Shown here piece by piece: positions 27,149 through 36,982 of a DNA stretch of 64,000 bases. The notes beneath the pieces are model-generated. The model saw only the letters and a program-made list of their open reading frames with translations, did no database searches and was not told the origin of the DNA. Position numbers and translations under genes: made by a program. Location of the stretch: NCBI GenBank assembly GCA_902787955.1, contig CADAIJ010000002.1:62001-126000 (forward strand), in the 5' to 3' direction. This DNA comes from an uncultured Erysipelotrichaceae bacterium (lineage in GTDB: Bacteria; Bacillota_I; Bacilli_A; RFN20; CAG-826). Every line of letters starts with the position of its first letter. The first letter of the stretch is position 1.

Positions 27149-28387
27149 ATGGAAAAACCATTAGCAGATCAACTTAGACCATCATCTTTGGATGAAGTGG
27201 TGGGACAAAAACATTTATTAGGTAAAGATAAAATCTTTCGTAAGGTTATATCTTCTAATAAGATACCTAATATGCTTTTCTATGGCCCTCCAGGCGTTGG
27301 AAAGACCACATTAGCTAATATAATTGCGAATAACGCGAACATGACTTTATATAAGCTAAATGGCACGAATGCATCCACGAGTGATATTAAAGATGTGATT
27401 AAAGATGTTAATTCAGTTTTCTCTACTAATGGAATCCTTTTATACCTTGATGAAATTCAGTATTTAAATAAAAAACAGCAGCAGAGCTTACTTGAATTTG
27501 TGGAAAGTGGGGATATCACTTTAATTGCCTCTACGACAGAAAATCCATATTTTTATGTATATCCGGCTTTACTTTCTAGATGTACAGTCTTCGAATTCAA
27601 GGCTTTAAACATTGATGATATTAAAGAAGGATTATTGAACGCTTCTAAAAAGATTAAGGTTACATTTAAAGATGATGCTTTAACTAAATTAGCTATTGCC
27701 TCAAATGGCGATATGAGGAAGAGTTTGAATAACCTCGAGTTTTTAGCGAATTCTTTAAAGAAGGGCAAAAACGAAATTACTCCTGAGATGGTGGATGAAC
27801 TTTGTTCAAAAGCTAATATCAGTTACGATAGAGGTGAAGATCATCATTTTGATAATTTATCCGCCTTTATGAAATCTCTTAGAGGTAGTGATCCTGACGC
27901 TGCTATATTTTATCTAGCTAAACTACTTGAAGGTGGAGACTTAATCGCTGCTAGTAGAAGATTATTATGTTCGGTAAGTGAAGATGTAGGTTTAGCCTAT
28001 CCTCAATTAATTCCGATTGTTAAAGCGTGTGTTGATAGCGCTCTTCAACTTGGAATGCCTGAAGCAAGACTACCTTTAAGTAACGCTGCTATTTTAATAG
28101 CAAACGCTCCAAAATCTAATTCAGCATATTTAGCAATGGATGCTGCGATTAGCGATATTAATAAAGGAAAAGGTGTTGGAGTTCCAAGAGCGTTACAAAA
28201 TACTCACTTTGATGGAGATGACGCTTTAGTTAAAGGTCAAAATTATAAATATCCACACGATTTCCCAAATCATTATGTTAAACAACAATATCTTCCAGAT
28301 GATTTAAAAGATAGAAAATATTACGTTCCTCAAGATAACAAGAACGAACAATTAACCAAAGAATATTGGGAAAAGATTAAAAAGTAA
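27149..28387 (+). CDS. rarA: Replication-associated recombination protein A (AAA+ ATPase)
   Basis: A 412-residue RarA/MgsA/WHIP-family AAA+ ATPase that acts at stalled replication forks. The N-terminal segment MEKPLADQLRPSSLDEVVGQ, Walker A GPPGVGKTT and Walker B LYLDEIQYLNKKQQ are diagnostic. The C-terminal tetramerisation part (RGSDPDAAIFYLAKLLEGGD, later AISDINKGKGVGVPRALQN) is complete. Its stop codon abuts the stop of the convergent phosphodiesterase gene with no spacer, so no dedicated terminator exists there. Confidence 0.95.
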   Translation: MEKPLADQLRPSSLDEVVGQKHLLGKDKIFRKVISSNKIPNMLFYGPPGVGKTTLANIIANNANMTLYKLNGTNASTSDIKDVIKDVNSVFSTNGILLYLDEIQYLNKKQQQSLLEFVESGDITLIASTTENPYFYVYPALLSRCTVFEFKALNIDDIKEGLLNASKKIKVTFKDDALTKLAIASNGDMRKSLNNLEFLANSLKKGKNEITPEMVDELCSKANISYDRGEDHHFDNLSAFMKSLRGSDPDAAIFYLAKLLEGGDLIAASRRLLCSVSEDVGLAYPQLIPIVKACVDSALQLGMPEARLPLSNAAILIANAPKSNSAYLAMDAAISDINKGKGVGVPRALQNTHFDGDDALVKGQNYKYPHDFPNHYVKQQYLPDDLKDRKYYVPQDNKNEQLTKEYWEKIKK

Positions 28388-29491
28388 TTATTTATTAATT
28401 GCGATTACATCTACTAGCATTTCTTCTTTAGTCCCGCCGGCATGGTGGGCTTTTAAATGAGAGAAGCCAGTTTTGTATTCTAGACTATATTCTTTTATTG
28501 CGACTGCAACAAAGTCTCCTAAGAAACCATCTACTACTTCATTTGGGACTTTTTTCCCAAAGAGGCCATCTCTTATATAGTTTTCTTTCGAATATAGTTC
28601 AAATTTATCACCTAAATATTTGTTAAATAATGTTTCAAATTCTTCTTTTCTATCTTCCTTAATAAAGAAGTTACACGCCCTTCCTTCTAAGGAGAACGGT
28701 CTAATACAGCAGTCTTTTAAATCCGGATAATCATCTAAAGAAAGATAAGTGACATCGTGGAAGCCATGGTCTGCAATGATAATAGTTAAAACATCTTTAT
28801 TCTTTTTAGCGTATCTTTTAATAACTCTTTCAATCTTTTTAACATAACGTTTAGATTTATGATGATAAACGCCTTTTTCATGAAGAATCTTATCTGGTTT
28901 ATTCCAATAAGCATAAACAAAACCTTCATCTTCTTTTTTAACTGTCTTAAAGGCCTTTTTAACAAATAAGGATAAGTATTTAGAAGTAAAGGAAGGATCT
29001 AAAGGCGCACCTTGAAGCATATGGGCGATTTCTTTATTATTTCCTTCATTAATTCTTTTAATTATTGAAGTGTAAGGAGAAACTTCTTCTAACAGAAGAG
29101 GAAGTGGCATATGTTCTTTGGTAACGGTATTAATATTCTTAAAGACTTTAACGTTAGCGTCTATATTCTTAAAATATTGAACCCAACCAAGCCAACCAGA
29201 TTCGATTGGATACTCCGCGCTTAAAAAAGCAGAGGTAGCTGCGACAGTTGTTGGAGGGAAAGTCGATGTTATTGTCGTGGCGACATTTTGTCTAAATAAA
29301 CCATCTTCTTTTAAATGGGTATTAATGATGTATTGACCCATCCCATCAAATAAAAAAACCACAACATGTTGCTTATTTTCCATAATTTTATCAATTTCAG
29401 GAACAGTGTTATGAAGTGGCTTAACATTAAAATGCTTAAGAATAGAATTACTTAAGTTAACTAATGAGTTATCGTAATCAGGTTTATACAT
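28388..29491 (-). CDS. Alkaline-phosphatase-superfamily phosphodiesterase/nucleotide pyrophosphatase
   Basis: A 367-residue member of the type I phosphodiesterase family. The metal-binding start is VVVFLFDGMGQYI. The nucleophile region TSTFPPTTVAATSAFLS carries the catalytic Thr. A second metal site is IIADHGFHDV, with a late His in HHAGG. There is no signal peptide, so it is cytoplasmic. Its ATG overlaps the glyA stop by one base (TAATG), making it the last gene of the TetR-PAP2-glyA operon. The substrate cannot be read from sequence. Confidence 0.75.
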   Translation of the reverse strand: MYKPDYDNSLVNLSNSILKHFNVKPLHNTVPEIDKIMENKQHVVVFLFDGMGQYIINTHLKEDGLFRQNVATTITSTFPPTTVAATSAFLSAEYPIESGWLGWVQYFKNIDANVKVFKNINTVTKEHMPLPLLLEEVSPYTSIIKRINEGNNKEIAHMLQGAPLDPSFTSKYLSLFVKKAFKTVKKEDEGFVYAYWNKPDKILHEKGVYHHKSKRYVKKIERVIKRYAKKNKDVLTIIIADHGFHDVTYLSLDDYPDLKDCCIRPFSLEGRACNFFIKEDRKEEFETLFNKYLGDKFELYSKENYIRDGLFGKKVPNEVVDGFLGDFVAVAIKEYSLEYKTGFSHLKAHHAGGTKEEMLVDVIAINK

Positions 29492-30714
29492 TATGGTAAT
29501 GGGAAATGAGAAGTTAATTCGATAACTTCATTTTTAATCCTTTCTAACTCACTTTCATTATCTTTATTTAAGATAGCTTGGTCAATAAATTCTGCAACAC
29601 GAATAAATTCTTTTTCTTTAAATCCTCTTGTTGTCATAGCAGGTGTTCCTAAACGAATACCAGAAGATTTAAGTGGCGGAAGTGGATCATAAGGAATAGC
29701 GTTCTTATTACAGGTGATATTTACTCTATGTAAAAGTGTTTCCGCATCTTTACCAGTAATTCCTTTAGGAGTTAAGTCCACTAAAAGGAGATGATTATCT
29801 GTTCCACCTGAAACGATTCTATATCCTCTTTTAGTTAATTCATTCGCTAATACTTGAGCGTTATTCTTAACATCTTTCATATATTCAATATATTCAGGAG
29901 TTAGATCCTCATAGAATGCGACGGCTTTAGCAGCGATAATATGTTCATGTGGTCCACCTTGAACACCAGGAAAGACAGTTTTATTAATCTTTTTAATTAT
30001 TTCTTCATTATTAGTTAAGATAATCCCGCCTCTAGGACCTCTTAAAGTTTTATGAGTCGTGGAAGTAACAACATCTGCGTATTCACAAGGGTTTTGATGT
30101 AAATTTGCCGCAACAAGTCCAGCAATATGAGCCATATCAACAAATAAATAGGCTCCTACTTTATCAGCGATTTCTCTAAATCTTTTAAAATCAATATATC
30201 TAGAATAGGCAGAAGCGCCCGCAATAATCATTCTAGGTTTTATTTCTATAGCAAGTCTTTCAATTTCATCATAATCAAGCATCTCGGTTTCTCTATTTAA
30301 ACCATAGGTATAGCTTTCATAATCTTGTCCAGAGAATGATAGCTTATAACCGTGAGTTAAATGACCACCTGCATCTAAAGACATTCCTAATACTTTATCG
30401 TTATGATTTAAAAGGGCACGAAATACCGCCATATTGGCTTGAGAACCCGAGTGAGGTTGAACATTAGCGTATTTAACGTTAAATAGTTTCTTAGCTCTTT
30501 CGATAGCGAGGTTTTCTATTTCATCAATATATTCGCAACCACCGTAATACCTTTTAGATGGATATCCTTCAGCATATTTATTAGTGAAAATAGAACCCGC
30601 CATTTGTCGGACTTCTTCCGAGACAAAATTTTCACTGGCAATTAGTTCAATATGTTCTTCTTGCCTTGTTTGTTCTTTCTTTAAAATTTCAAATGCGACT
30701 TTATCCTTATGCAT
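29491..30714 (-). CDS. glyA: Serine hydroxymethyltransferase
   Basis: GlyA interconverts serine and glycine with transfer of a one-carbon unit to tetrahydrofolate. The 407-residue protein has the PLP-lysine motif [15 protein letters not shown], the N-terminal [12 protein letters not shown] and [20 protein letters not shown] segments and a normal C-terminus. The frame extends upstream to 30774, but the ATG at 30714 ([10 protein letters not shown]) matches the family start. The preceding PAP2 gene overlaps its first 8 bp. This is an unusual operon partner for a housekeeping enzyme. Confidence 0.95.
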   Translation of the reverse strand: MHKDKVAFEILKKEQTRQEEHIELIASENFVSEEVRQMAGSIFTNKYAEGYPSKRYYGGCEYIDEIENLAIERAKKLFNVKYANVQPHSGSQANMAVFRALLNHNDKVLGMSLDAGGHLTHGYKLSFSGQDYESYTYGLNRETEMLDYDEIERLAIEIKPRMIIAGASAYSRYIDFKRFREIADKVGAYLFVDMAHIAGLVAANLHQNPCEYADVVTSTTHKTLRGPRGGIILTNNEEIIKKINKTVFPGVQGGPHEHIIAAKAVAFYEDLTPEYIEYMKDVKNNAQVLANELTKRGYRIVSGGTDNHLLLVDLTPKGITGKDAETLLHRVNITCNKNAIPYDPLPPLKSSGIRLGTPAMTTRGFKEKEFIRVAEFIDQAILNKDNESELERIKNEVIELTSHFPLP

Positions 30715-31675
30715 TAGCAGGATCATCCTCAGATATTTGTTTTTCAAACATAATCGCGTATACAACAGCTCCAACTAAGATTGAAGTTAATAATCCAGCA
30801 GCAGTGTCGCTTAAGAAGTGAGCACCAGCATATACACGGGAAACCATACAAATTATTGTCCAAAGTAAAGAACCATAGAATAAACCAACTTGGAGTTTTC
30901 TATTATTTTCAGTCTTTGGGAATAACATAGTTAAAAGTGGGAAGACAAATAAACCTGTTCCAGCGTACATACTATGTCCACTTGGGAATGATTTAAGATT
31001 ATTTGATTCTCCACCAGTTAAGGATTTATTAAGACACGCAAATGGTGATAATTGCCATAATGGATGGAAACCTTCCCAGTCATTTGTGACGATAAATCTC
31101 GGTCTTGGTCTACACCATAAATATTTGAAAATATTCCCAACCAAGGCAGTTCCTGCGCAAATAACGATAAGGAAGAAGCCAACTTTAAACATTGCTTCAA
31201 CTGTGGAATGTTTACTTAATAAGAACGTTTCAAATAAGACAGCGGTACCAAATACTAAGGCAAAAGCTATTGCAAGAATCATGATTAATGTCTTCTTATC
31301 TTCTAAATTCTTAAAGATATCGATATCTTTTAAAGTATCAAATAAGAAGTAATAACCTGCGAGCACAGCAATTACACCAATGATATAGAATAAGATATCA
31401 ATTTTTTCTTTATTTTCTTTACCTTTTCTTAAGCGAGAAAGGAATAATAAAACCCCACCAGAAATTAAACCAATACAGACTGGAAGTTCAGCAATACCAG
31501 CAAAAATAATTCCAAACCAGGATGTATTTACTGGATCATATACTGATTTAGAGAAGTTTAAATCAACAAACGCTCCCATAATTAAAAGAGCGAAACCAAT
31601 AACTAACGCTACTAAAACATCTCTTCTATGAACTGGTTTTTTCTTATCAACTTTAAACATTTCATTAAGTTTCAT
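30707..31675 (-). CDS. PAP2-family membrane phosphatase
   Basis: A 322-residue membrane protein with the three PAP2 phosphatase motifs in order: [22 protein letters not shown] and [16 protein letters not shown]. It likely dephosphorylates a lipid such as undecaprenyl diphosphate or phosphatidic acid on the outer face of the membrane. There are about eight helices, with an N-terminal pair before the catalytic core. An AGGAGA site precedes the ATG. The gene follows the TetR-family gene by 13 bp and overlaps glyA. Confidence 0.85.
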   Translation of the reverse strand: MKLNEMFKVDKKKPVHRRDVLVALVIGFALLIMGAFVDLNFSKSVYDPVNTSWFGIIFAGIAELPVCIGLISGGVLLFLSRLRKGKENKEKIDILFYIIGVIAVLAGYYFLFDTLKDIDIFKNLEDKKTLIMILAIAFALVFGTAVLFETFLLSKHSTVEAMFKVGFFLIVICAGTALVGNIFKYLWCRPRPRFIVTNDWEGFHPLWQLSPFACLNKSLTGGESNNLKSFPSGHSMYAGTGLFVFPLLTMLFPKTENNRKLQVGLFYGSLLWTIICMVSRVYAGAHFLSDTAAGLLTSILVGAVVYAIMFEKQISEDDPANA

Positions 31676-31688
31676 TTTTTTGTGTCTC

Positions 31689-32249
31689 CTATCTTGTTAA
31701 TAATAAGTGTCTAATATTCAAATACGTAAAGTCAGTTAATATGTTAATAACATCGTCTTTGTTGCCAGTCGCATAGATAATCCATCTTGCGATAGTACCA
31801 TAGACCCCACTAACTATATATTCTACACCAAGTCGGTTCCGATTTGTTTGTTTTAGAGTTTTATAAACTAAATCTTTTACTTTATCGATTGAGTCAGAAA
31901 GATAACCCGCTAAATTACTATCGATTAAAAAGATACGGTATAAGTCTATATTAGATTCAAGGATATTTAGCATCTTATCGAATAGCTTTCTGAGCTTTTG
32001 TTTATTTGGTCTTCCACTGAAAACTCTAGCAGCATCAAGAGCGATAAAGTTCTCACTAAAAGATCGATTAATGATAGACATAACAATCTCTTCTTTAGAC
32101 TCATAATGAAGGTAAATAGTGTTACGATTAACCATTGCTTTTTGGGCAACATCCACTAAACGAACCTTATTAAAGCCTTTAAGTTCGATTAACTCCATCA
32201 TCGCATTTTCAATAGACTGTTTAGTTCTTCTAACTCTTAAATCTTCCAT
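31689..32249 (-). CDS. TetR/AcrR-family transcriptional regulator
   Basis: A 186-residue regulator with an N-terminal TetR helix-turn-helix (VRLVDVAQKAMVNRNTIYLH, continuing YESKEEIV) and a ligand-binding C-terminal part of unknown specificity. The upstream in-frame ATG at 32273 overlaps the -10 box, so I start at the ATG at 32249 (MEDLRVRR). It is the first gene of the minus-strand operon with PAP2, glyA and the phosphodiesterase and is divergent from fakB. It may control both from the shared 134-bp intergenic region. Confidence 0.8.
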   Translation of the reverse strand: MEDLRVRRTKQSIENAMMELIELKGFNKVRLVDVAQKAMVNRNTIYLHYESKEEIVMSIINRSFSENFIALDAARVFSGRPNKQKLRKLFDKMLNILESNIDLYRIFLIDSNLAGYLSDSIDKVKDLVYKTLKQTNRNRLGVEYIVSGVYGTIARWIIYATGNKDDVINILTDFTYLNIRHLLLTR

Positions 32250-32271
32250 AATTTCATACTTGTTTATAAGC

Positions 32272-32301
32272 ATTTTACCAAAAATGTCTATTATTTTGCA
32301 A
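32272..32301 (-). promoter_or_regulatory. Promoter of the TetR-PAP2-glyA operon
   Basis: TTGCAA (32301 to 32296), an 18-bp spacer and TAAAAT (32277 to 32272) on the minus strand. The leader is about 15 nt without a Shine-Dalgarno. Confidence 0.55.
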
Positions 32302-32318
32302 TTGCTAATTATTGCCTA

Positions 32319-32347
32319 TTGCTATTATTTTCTATTGAAACTATAGT
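32319..32347 (+). promoter_or_regulatory. fakB promoter
   Basis: TTGCTA at 32319-32324, a 17-bp spacer and TATAGT at 32342-32347. AAAGGA lies in the following leader. Confidence 0.65.
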
Positions 32348-32383
32348 AATCGCTGTCGTTTTGACGAAAGGAAAAATTGAAAA

Positions 32384-33289
32384 ATGAGTAAATTTGTAAT
32401 TGTCGGTGATTCTACATGTGATTTAACCAAAGAATTACGTGAAGAACACAAAATTGAATATTGTAAGATGAAAGTTTCCTGGAGAACTAAAGACGGTGTT
32501 GATCACGAAATGGATGCCGACTTAGATTGGCCAGAAATGTCCCACGCTGAATTCTTTGATCTTTTAGCAGGTGGTACCCGTGTCTTTACAACCCAAGTTA
32601 CTGAACAAGAATTTGATAGAGTATTCACTGAACATTTAGAAAAAGGTGAAGATATCCTCTACATTGGTTGCTCTGGTAAGTTAAGTGCGTCTGTCTCTTT
32701 AGCCCAAAGATTAATCAATGAAAAATTCTCTAAAAAGTATCCAGAAAGAAAGATCTATGCTGTTGACCCATATATCGCTTGTATGGGACAAGGTAGAATC
32801 TTACTTGATGCTGCTGATTTAAGAGATCAAGGTAAAACCATTGATGAAATTAGAGATTATATTGAAACATATAGAAACTGCTATCATCAAGTTGCTACCC
32901 TTGAAAGCTTAGACACTCTTGCTCGTGCAGGTCGTGTTAAAGCTAGTAAAGCCTTCTTTGGTAACTTATTCGGTGTTAAACCAATCTTAATCTCTGATGC
33001 TGTTGGTAATAACGTTGCTAGCGAAAAACAAAAAGGTAGAAGAAATGCCTTACTTCGCGTTGTTGAATTAGTTAAAACTGAAGTCGTTAAACCAGAAGAA
33101 CAAATCTGCTGGATCTCTGATGCTGAATCTAGACCAGAAGATCTTGAACTTGTTGTCTCTAACTTAAAAGCTATCCCATTCAAAGATGTTAGAGTTGTCC
33201 CAATGGGACCAATCATTGGTGCTTCTACTGGTAAAGGTACTCTTTGTGTTTACTTCAAAGGTGATGAAGTTACCTACGTTGAACAATAA
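32384..33289 (+). CDS. fakB: DegV-family fatty-acid-binding protein (FakB)
   Basis: A 301-residue DegV protein. FakB subunits hold a fatty acid for phosphorylation by FakA, feeding exogenous fatty acids into phospholipids as acyl phosphates. Family signs are VIVGDSTCDLTKEL at the start, the TTQVT loop, YIGCSGKLSASVSLAQ and TLARAGRVKAS, followed by FGVKPIL. fakA follows after 35 bp, a typical pairing. AAAGGA upstream sets the start. Confidence 0.85.
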   Translation: MSKFVIVGDSTCDLTKELREEHKIEYCKMKVSWRTKDGVDHEMDADLDWPEMSHAEFFDLLAGGTRVFTTQVTEQEFDRVFTEHLEKGEDILYIGCSGKLSASVSLAQRLINEKFSKKYPERKIYAVDPYIACMGQGRILLDAADLRDQGKTIDEIRDYIETYRNCYHQVATLESLDTLARAGRVKASKAFFGNLFGVKPILISDAVGNNVASEKQKGRRNALLRVVELVKTEVVKPEEQICWISDAESRPEDLELVVSNLKAIPFKDVRVVPMGPIIGASTGKGTLCVYFKGDEVTYVEQ

Positions 33290-33306
33290 ACTAAATTTAT
33301 TATAAT
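33279..33306 (+). promoter_or_regulatory. Internal fakA promoter
   Basis: TTGAAC at 33279-33284 (inside the end of fakB), a 16-bp spacer and TATAAT at 33301-33306. It gives a leader of about 12 nt without a Shine-Dalgarno. Confidence 0.6.
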
Positions 33307-33324
33307 AAAAATGGACTTAGACAT

Positions 33325-35016
33325 ATGATACTTAAAACATTAAACGGCGAACAATTTAAAGCCTTAGTCACCAATGGTGCTAAAAACTTACGTCTCAACT
33401 TCGAAGAGGTTGATAGCCTCAACGTTTTCCCTGTCCCAGATGGTGACACCGGAACAAATATGTGCCGCACCATTGAAAATGGTGTTAACACAATTGCATC
33501 TATTGAATCAACCAAGATTGGTGATATTTCTAAGCCATTATCTAGTGGAATGCTTTTAGGCGCTAGAGGTAACTCTGGTGTTATTCTTTCCCAAATCTTT
33601 AGAGGTATTTGTAAAGGTTTATCTAATAAAACTGAACTTGATGTCATGGACTTAGTTAATGCCTATAAGTTAGGTGTTAAACAAGCTTATGGTGCGGTTG
33701 TTACCCCTGTTGAAGGTACAATCCTTACCGTTTTCCGTGAAGCTACTGAATACGCTGCTAAAAAAGTTACTAAGGATTCAACCATTAATGATTTCTATCG
33801 TTTTCACTTAGAAGAAGCGGTTAGATCACTTAACCACACTATCGATTTATTACCTGTTTTAAAAGAAGCTGGTGTTATTGACTCTGGTGGTGCGGGTTAT
33901 GTTTATATCGTTAAAGGTATGGTTAAATACCTCGACGGTGAAGAAATTGTTGCAGAACTTTCTAGTGAAGGATCTAATCCAAATCATGAAATTTCTGGAC
34001 AACCTCTTGAAATCGATTTTGATGCCTTTGGACCAGACGATATCCTTAAATTTGGTTACTGCACTGAATTTATTCTTCGTTTACAAAACTCCAAAGTTGA
34101 TATTGAAAACTTCGATATTCAAACCATTATTGATGTCTTAAATGGTGATGATATTAAAGGTGATTCCATTGTTGCCTTAAATGATGGGAGTATCGTTAAA
34201 GTTCACGTTCACACTAAAGATCCAGGTTTAGTCCTTGATCATATGAGAAAATTCGGTGAATTCTTAACCATTAAGATTGAAAATATGGCTCTTCAACATA
34301 ACGAAACTATGGATGAAGAAGAAAGAGAAGAAAATCGTAAGATTGAACATAAAAAATACGCTGTTGTGGCTGTTGCCCAAGGTGAAGGCGTTAAAGAACA
34401 ATTCGAAGCCTTTGGCGTTGATGTAGTCATCGGTGGTGGTCAAACTATGAACCCATCTACTGAAGACTTTATTAAAGCCTTTAAGAAACTCGATGCTGAT
34501 AACATTATTGTCTTCCCAAATAACAAGAATATTGTTATGGCCGCTAAACAAGCCGCTAAATTATATAAGGGAGCACACATTGAAGTAATTCTTTCTACTT
34601 CTATCCCACAATGCTATAGCGCATTAACTATGTTAGACTTCTCTAGCGATGACTTAACTCTTATCTTGGGTAACTTTAACGAAGCTATTCGTAACGTTAC
34701 TTCTGGTGAAATTACAAGAGCTATTAGAAACACTAGAGTTAATGGTGTTATCATCCGTAAAGGTGATTACATTGGTATCCTTGATGGAAAACTCTTAACC
34801 GCGAGTAGAAATAAAACTGTTTGCTTCACTAACTTACTTAGAAAAGTTAAGAAGATTAAAGAAAAACAAGTTCTTACCATTATCTGCGGTGAAGATGTTA
34901 CCGAAGCGGATAAAGAGAAACTTCTTAAATCCATCTCCACTAAATTCCCATATCTCGAATTTGGTGCGATTGATGGAGGACAAAAAGTCTACGATTATCT
35001 CTTCGCAATCGAATAA
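33325..35016 (+). CDS. fakA: Fatty acid kinase catalytic subunit FakA (DAK2/YloV family)
   Basis: A 563-residue protein with an N-terminal DhaL-type kinase domain (residues about 1-200) carrying VFPVPDGDTGTNM and LLGARGNSGVILSQIFRG, then a linker and the C-terminal FakB-binding region. It phosphorylates fatty acids held by FakB. Length and motifs match YloV/FakA of Firmicutes. It is downstream of fakB, and its own promoter in the end of fakB may allow separate expression. Confidence 0.9.
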   Translation: MILKTLNGEQFKALVTNGAKNLRLNFEEVDSLNVFPVPDGDTGTNMCRTIENGVNTIASIESTKIGDISKPLSSGMLLGARGNSGVILSQIFRGICKGLSNKTELDVMDLVNAYKLGVKQAYGAVVTPVEGTILTVFREATEYAAKKVTKDSTINDFYRFHLEEAVRSLNHTIDLLPVLKEAGVIDSGGAGYVYIVKGMVKYLDGEEIVAELSSEGSNPNHEISGQPLEIDFDAFGPDDILKFGYCTEFILRLQNSKVDIENFDIQTIIDVLNGDDIKGDSIVALNDGSIVKVHVHTKDPGLVLDHMRKFGEFLTIKIENMALQHNETMDEEEREENRKIEHKKYAVVAVAQGEGVKEQFEAFGVDVVIGGGQTMNPSTEDFIKAFKKLDADNIIVFPNNKNIVMAAKQAAKLYKGAHIEVILSTSIPQCYSALTMLDFSSDDLTLILGNFNEAIRNVTSGEITRAIRNTRVNGVIIRKGDYIGILDGKLLTASRNKTVCFTNLLRKVKKIKEKQVLTIICGEDVTEADKEKLLKSISTKFPYLEFGAIDGGQKVYDYLFAIE

Positions 35017-35097
35017 AATTAATTGACCAAACAATAAATTCATGGCACTTCTGCTGTGGATTTTTGTTTTATATAAGTAAATAGAATATATTTTTGA

Positions 35098-35103
35098 TAT
35101 AAT
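35098..35103 (+). promoter_or_regulatory. -10 box of the rRNA methyltransferase gene
   Basis: TATAAT ends 10 nt before the ATG at 35114, followed by a T-run and no Shine-Dalgarno. The -35 is weak. Confidence 0.55.
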
Positions 35104-35113
35104 TTTTTTCGAT

Positions 35114-36469
35114 ATGAAAGAGAAGTTTAATCCAGAACTAGTTAAGTGCATTGATTTATCCTTTGAAGGTAAAGGAGTCACTAAAACATCTTATGGTGTT
35201 TGTTTTGTTGATGGCTTATTTCCGGGTGAAGAAGCTTATATTGAAATTCAATATCGTCGCGCTGGAAATTTATTTGGAAAAGTAACTTCTTTAGTTAAAA
35301 AATCACCTCATCGTATTCAACCTTTATGCGGGGTTTGTAGTGCCTGTGGTGGTTGCCAATTCCAACAATTAGATTATGACGCTCAACTTGAATATAAAAC
35401 GAAGAAAGTTAAAGAAGCTTTAGAAAGAAACAAGATTAAAGGTATTGAAGTGCTTCCTTGTTTAGGAATGGAAGAAAACCCATATAATTACCGTAATAAA
35501 ATCCAAGTTCCTTTAGGATTAAATAAACATGGAAAGATTATTTCTGGTTTTTATAGAGCAAACACCCATGAAATTATTGCAATTGATGAATGCTTTATTG
35601 AAGACGTAAGAGCGAAATCAATCGTTAAAAATGTTAAACAGTTAATGAAAGAATTCCGTTATTCTCCATATAACGAAGATACTGGTGAAGGATTAATTAA
35701 ACACCTAATTATTAGAACCAGTTACCACTATAAACAGATAATGCTCACTATTGTTACCGCTTATGATGAATTTAAAGGTCGTAATAACTTCGTTAAAGCG
35801 CTAAAAGAAAGATGCCCAGAAATTACCACGATTGTTCAAAATATAAATAAAAGAAGAACTAATGTTATTTTAGGGGAAAAAGAAAGAATCCTTTATGGAA
35901 CAGGCCATATTAAAGATTCTATCTTAGGTGTGGATTTTATAATCTCTTCTAAATCATTCTTCCAAGTTAATCCTATCCAAGTCGAAGTTTTATATAAGAA
36001 AGCCATTGAATTTGCAGAGCTTAAAGAAACTGATGATGTTTTTGATGCTTATTGTGGTACCGGAACAATTGGCTTAATTGCAGCTAAACAAGCTAAATCT
36101 GTATTAGGAGTTGAAATAGTAGGAGACGCGATTAAAAACGCGAAAAACAACGCAGAAATCAATCGGATTAGTAATTCTTCCTTTATTGTGGGAGACGCAG
36201 GTAAGGTAATTGAAGATCTCGCTAATAATAACAAAAGATTTGATGTTGTTTTCGTTGATCCTCCACGCAAGGGTCTTGATGAAAAGTTTATTAATACATT
36301 ATTAAAAATTAAACCTGAACGTATTGTTTATGTTAGCTGTGAACCTGAAACGCTCGCTAGAGATTTAGCAATATTAAATAAATCTTATGTTGTTAAAAAA
36401 GTTCAACCAGTGGACATGTTCCCTATGACTTATCATGTTGAAACTGTAGTGGGACTATATCGGAAATAA
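35114..36469 (+). CDS. rlmD: 23S rRNA (uracil-C5)-methyltransferase, RlmD/RlmCD type
   Basis: A 451-residue RumA/TrmA-family enzyme that methylates the C5 of uridine in 23S rRNA. An N-terminal TRAM-like domain is followed by the iron-sulfur cysteines CGVCSACGGC, the SAM-binding DAYCGTGTIGL, the catalytic FVDPPRKGLD and the nucleophile region VYVSCEPETLARD. In Firmicutes one enzyme often modifies two sites (RlmCD), so the exact target is not certain. It is a single-gene unit with a near-leaderless start. Confidence 0.9.
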   Translation: MKEKFNPELVKCIDLSFEGKGVTKTSYGVCFVDGLFPGEEAYIEIQYRRAGNLFGKVTSLVKKSPHRIQPLCGVCSACGGCQFQQLDYDAQLEYKTKKVKEALERNKIKGIEVLPCLGMEENPYNYRNKIQVPLGLNKHGKIISGFYRANTHEIIAIDECFIEDVRAKSIVKNVKQLMKEFRYSPYNEDTGEGLIKHLIIRTSYHYKQIMLTIVTAYDEFKGRNNFVKALKERCPEITTIVQNINKRRTNVILGEKERILYGTGHIKDSILGVDFIISSKSFFQVNPIQVEVLYKKAIEFAELKETDDVFDAYCGTGTIGLIAAKQAKSVLGVEIVGDAIKNAKNNAEINRISNSSFIVGDAGKVIEDLANNNKRFDVVFVDPPRKGLDEKFINTLLKIKPERIVYVSCEPETLARDLAILNKSYVVKKVQPVDMFPMTYHVETVVGLYRK

Positions 36470-36473
36470 TATA

Positions 36474-36502
36474 TTGCGCAATTTTAAATGCGCAGGTAAA
36501 AT
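36474..36502 (+). promoter_or_regulatory. Promoter and candidate autoregulatory operator of the toxin-antitoxin operon
   Basis: TGCGCA at 36475-36480 and again at 36489-36494 form an inverted repeat (each half is itself a palindrome). It ends 2 bp before TAAAAT at 36497-36502. The ATG follows 6 bp later. The placement over the -35 region suits repression by the helix-turn-helix of the antitoxin. Confidence 0.5.
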
Positions 36503-36508
36503 ATTGGT

Positions 36509-36982
36509 ATGAATGAGTTAAGACAAAGAAGAAAAGAACTCGGACTTACCCAAATACAAGCCGCAAATGTTTGTGGTGTTTCTCGTCGTACCTATCAAAC
36601 ATATGAAGAAACGAATATTATTAACGACACATTCGATGATTTACTAAGTAAATTAAATGAAATGGGTGTCTTGGATGGAAGCAATTACATTCCTGGTGTC
36701 AAATTTATAAAACAAGTTTGCAATAATCTTTTTAAAGAGCAATATCCAGAAATAAAATGCGCTTATTTATTTGGCAGTTACGCTAGAAATGAAGCGACAG
36801 GTAAAAGTGATATCGATATTCTTGTTGTTTGTCCTCCTATTGGAATGAGATTTTACAAAATTGCTTCTGAACTTGAAGAACAACTTCATAAACCAGTAGA
36901 TTTGCACACACATAGGCAATTATCTAATAATGAAAAGTTTTTGGAAGAGTTTTTAAAGGATGGTGTCAAGATATATGGATGA
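36509..36982 (+). CDS. MntA-type antitoxin: XRE helix-turn-helix fused to a minimal nucleotidyltransferase
   Basis: A 157-residue protein. Residues 1-45 are an XRE helix-turn-helix (RKELGLTQIQAANVCGVSRR, then TYQTYE). Residues about 75-157 are an MNT nucleotidyltransferase with the active site GSYARNEATGKSDID (G89, S90, D101, D103). In the established MntA/HepT systems the nucleotidyltransferase AMPylates a tyrosine of the HEPN RNase and so neutralises it. The fused DNA-binding domain suggests it also represses its own operon. The next gene overlaps it by 8 bp and encodes the matching HEPN protein. Confidence 0.85.
   Translation: MNELRQRRKELGLTQIQAANVCGVSRRTYQTYEETNIINDTFDDLLSKLNEMGVLDGSNYIPGVKFIKQVCNNLFKEQYPEIKCAYLFGSYARNEATGKSDIDILVVCPPIGMRFYKIASELEEQLHKPVDLHTHRQLSNNEKFLEEFLKDGVKIYG

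Noticed and set aside
35040..35060. A tggcacttctgctgtgg stretch resembling the heptamer operator
   Set aside because: The two parts are not complete heptamers and their spacing is 14 bp, not 11; no -10 box at 10 bp.
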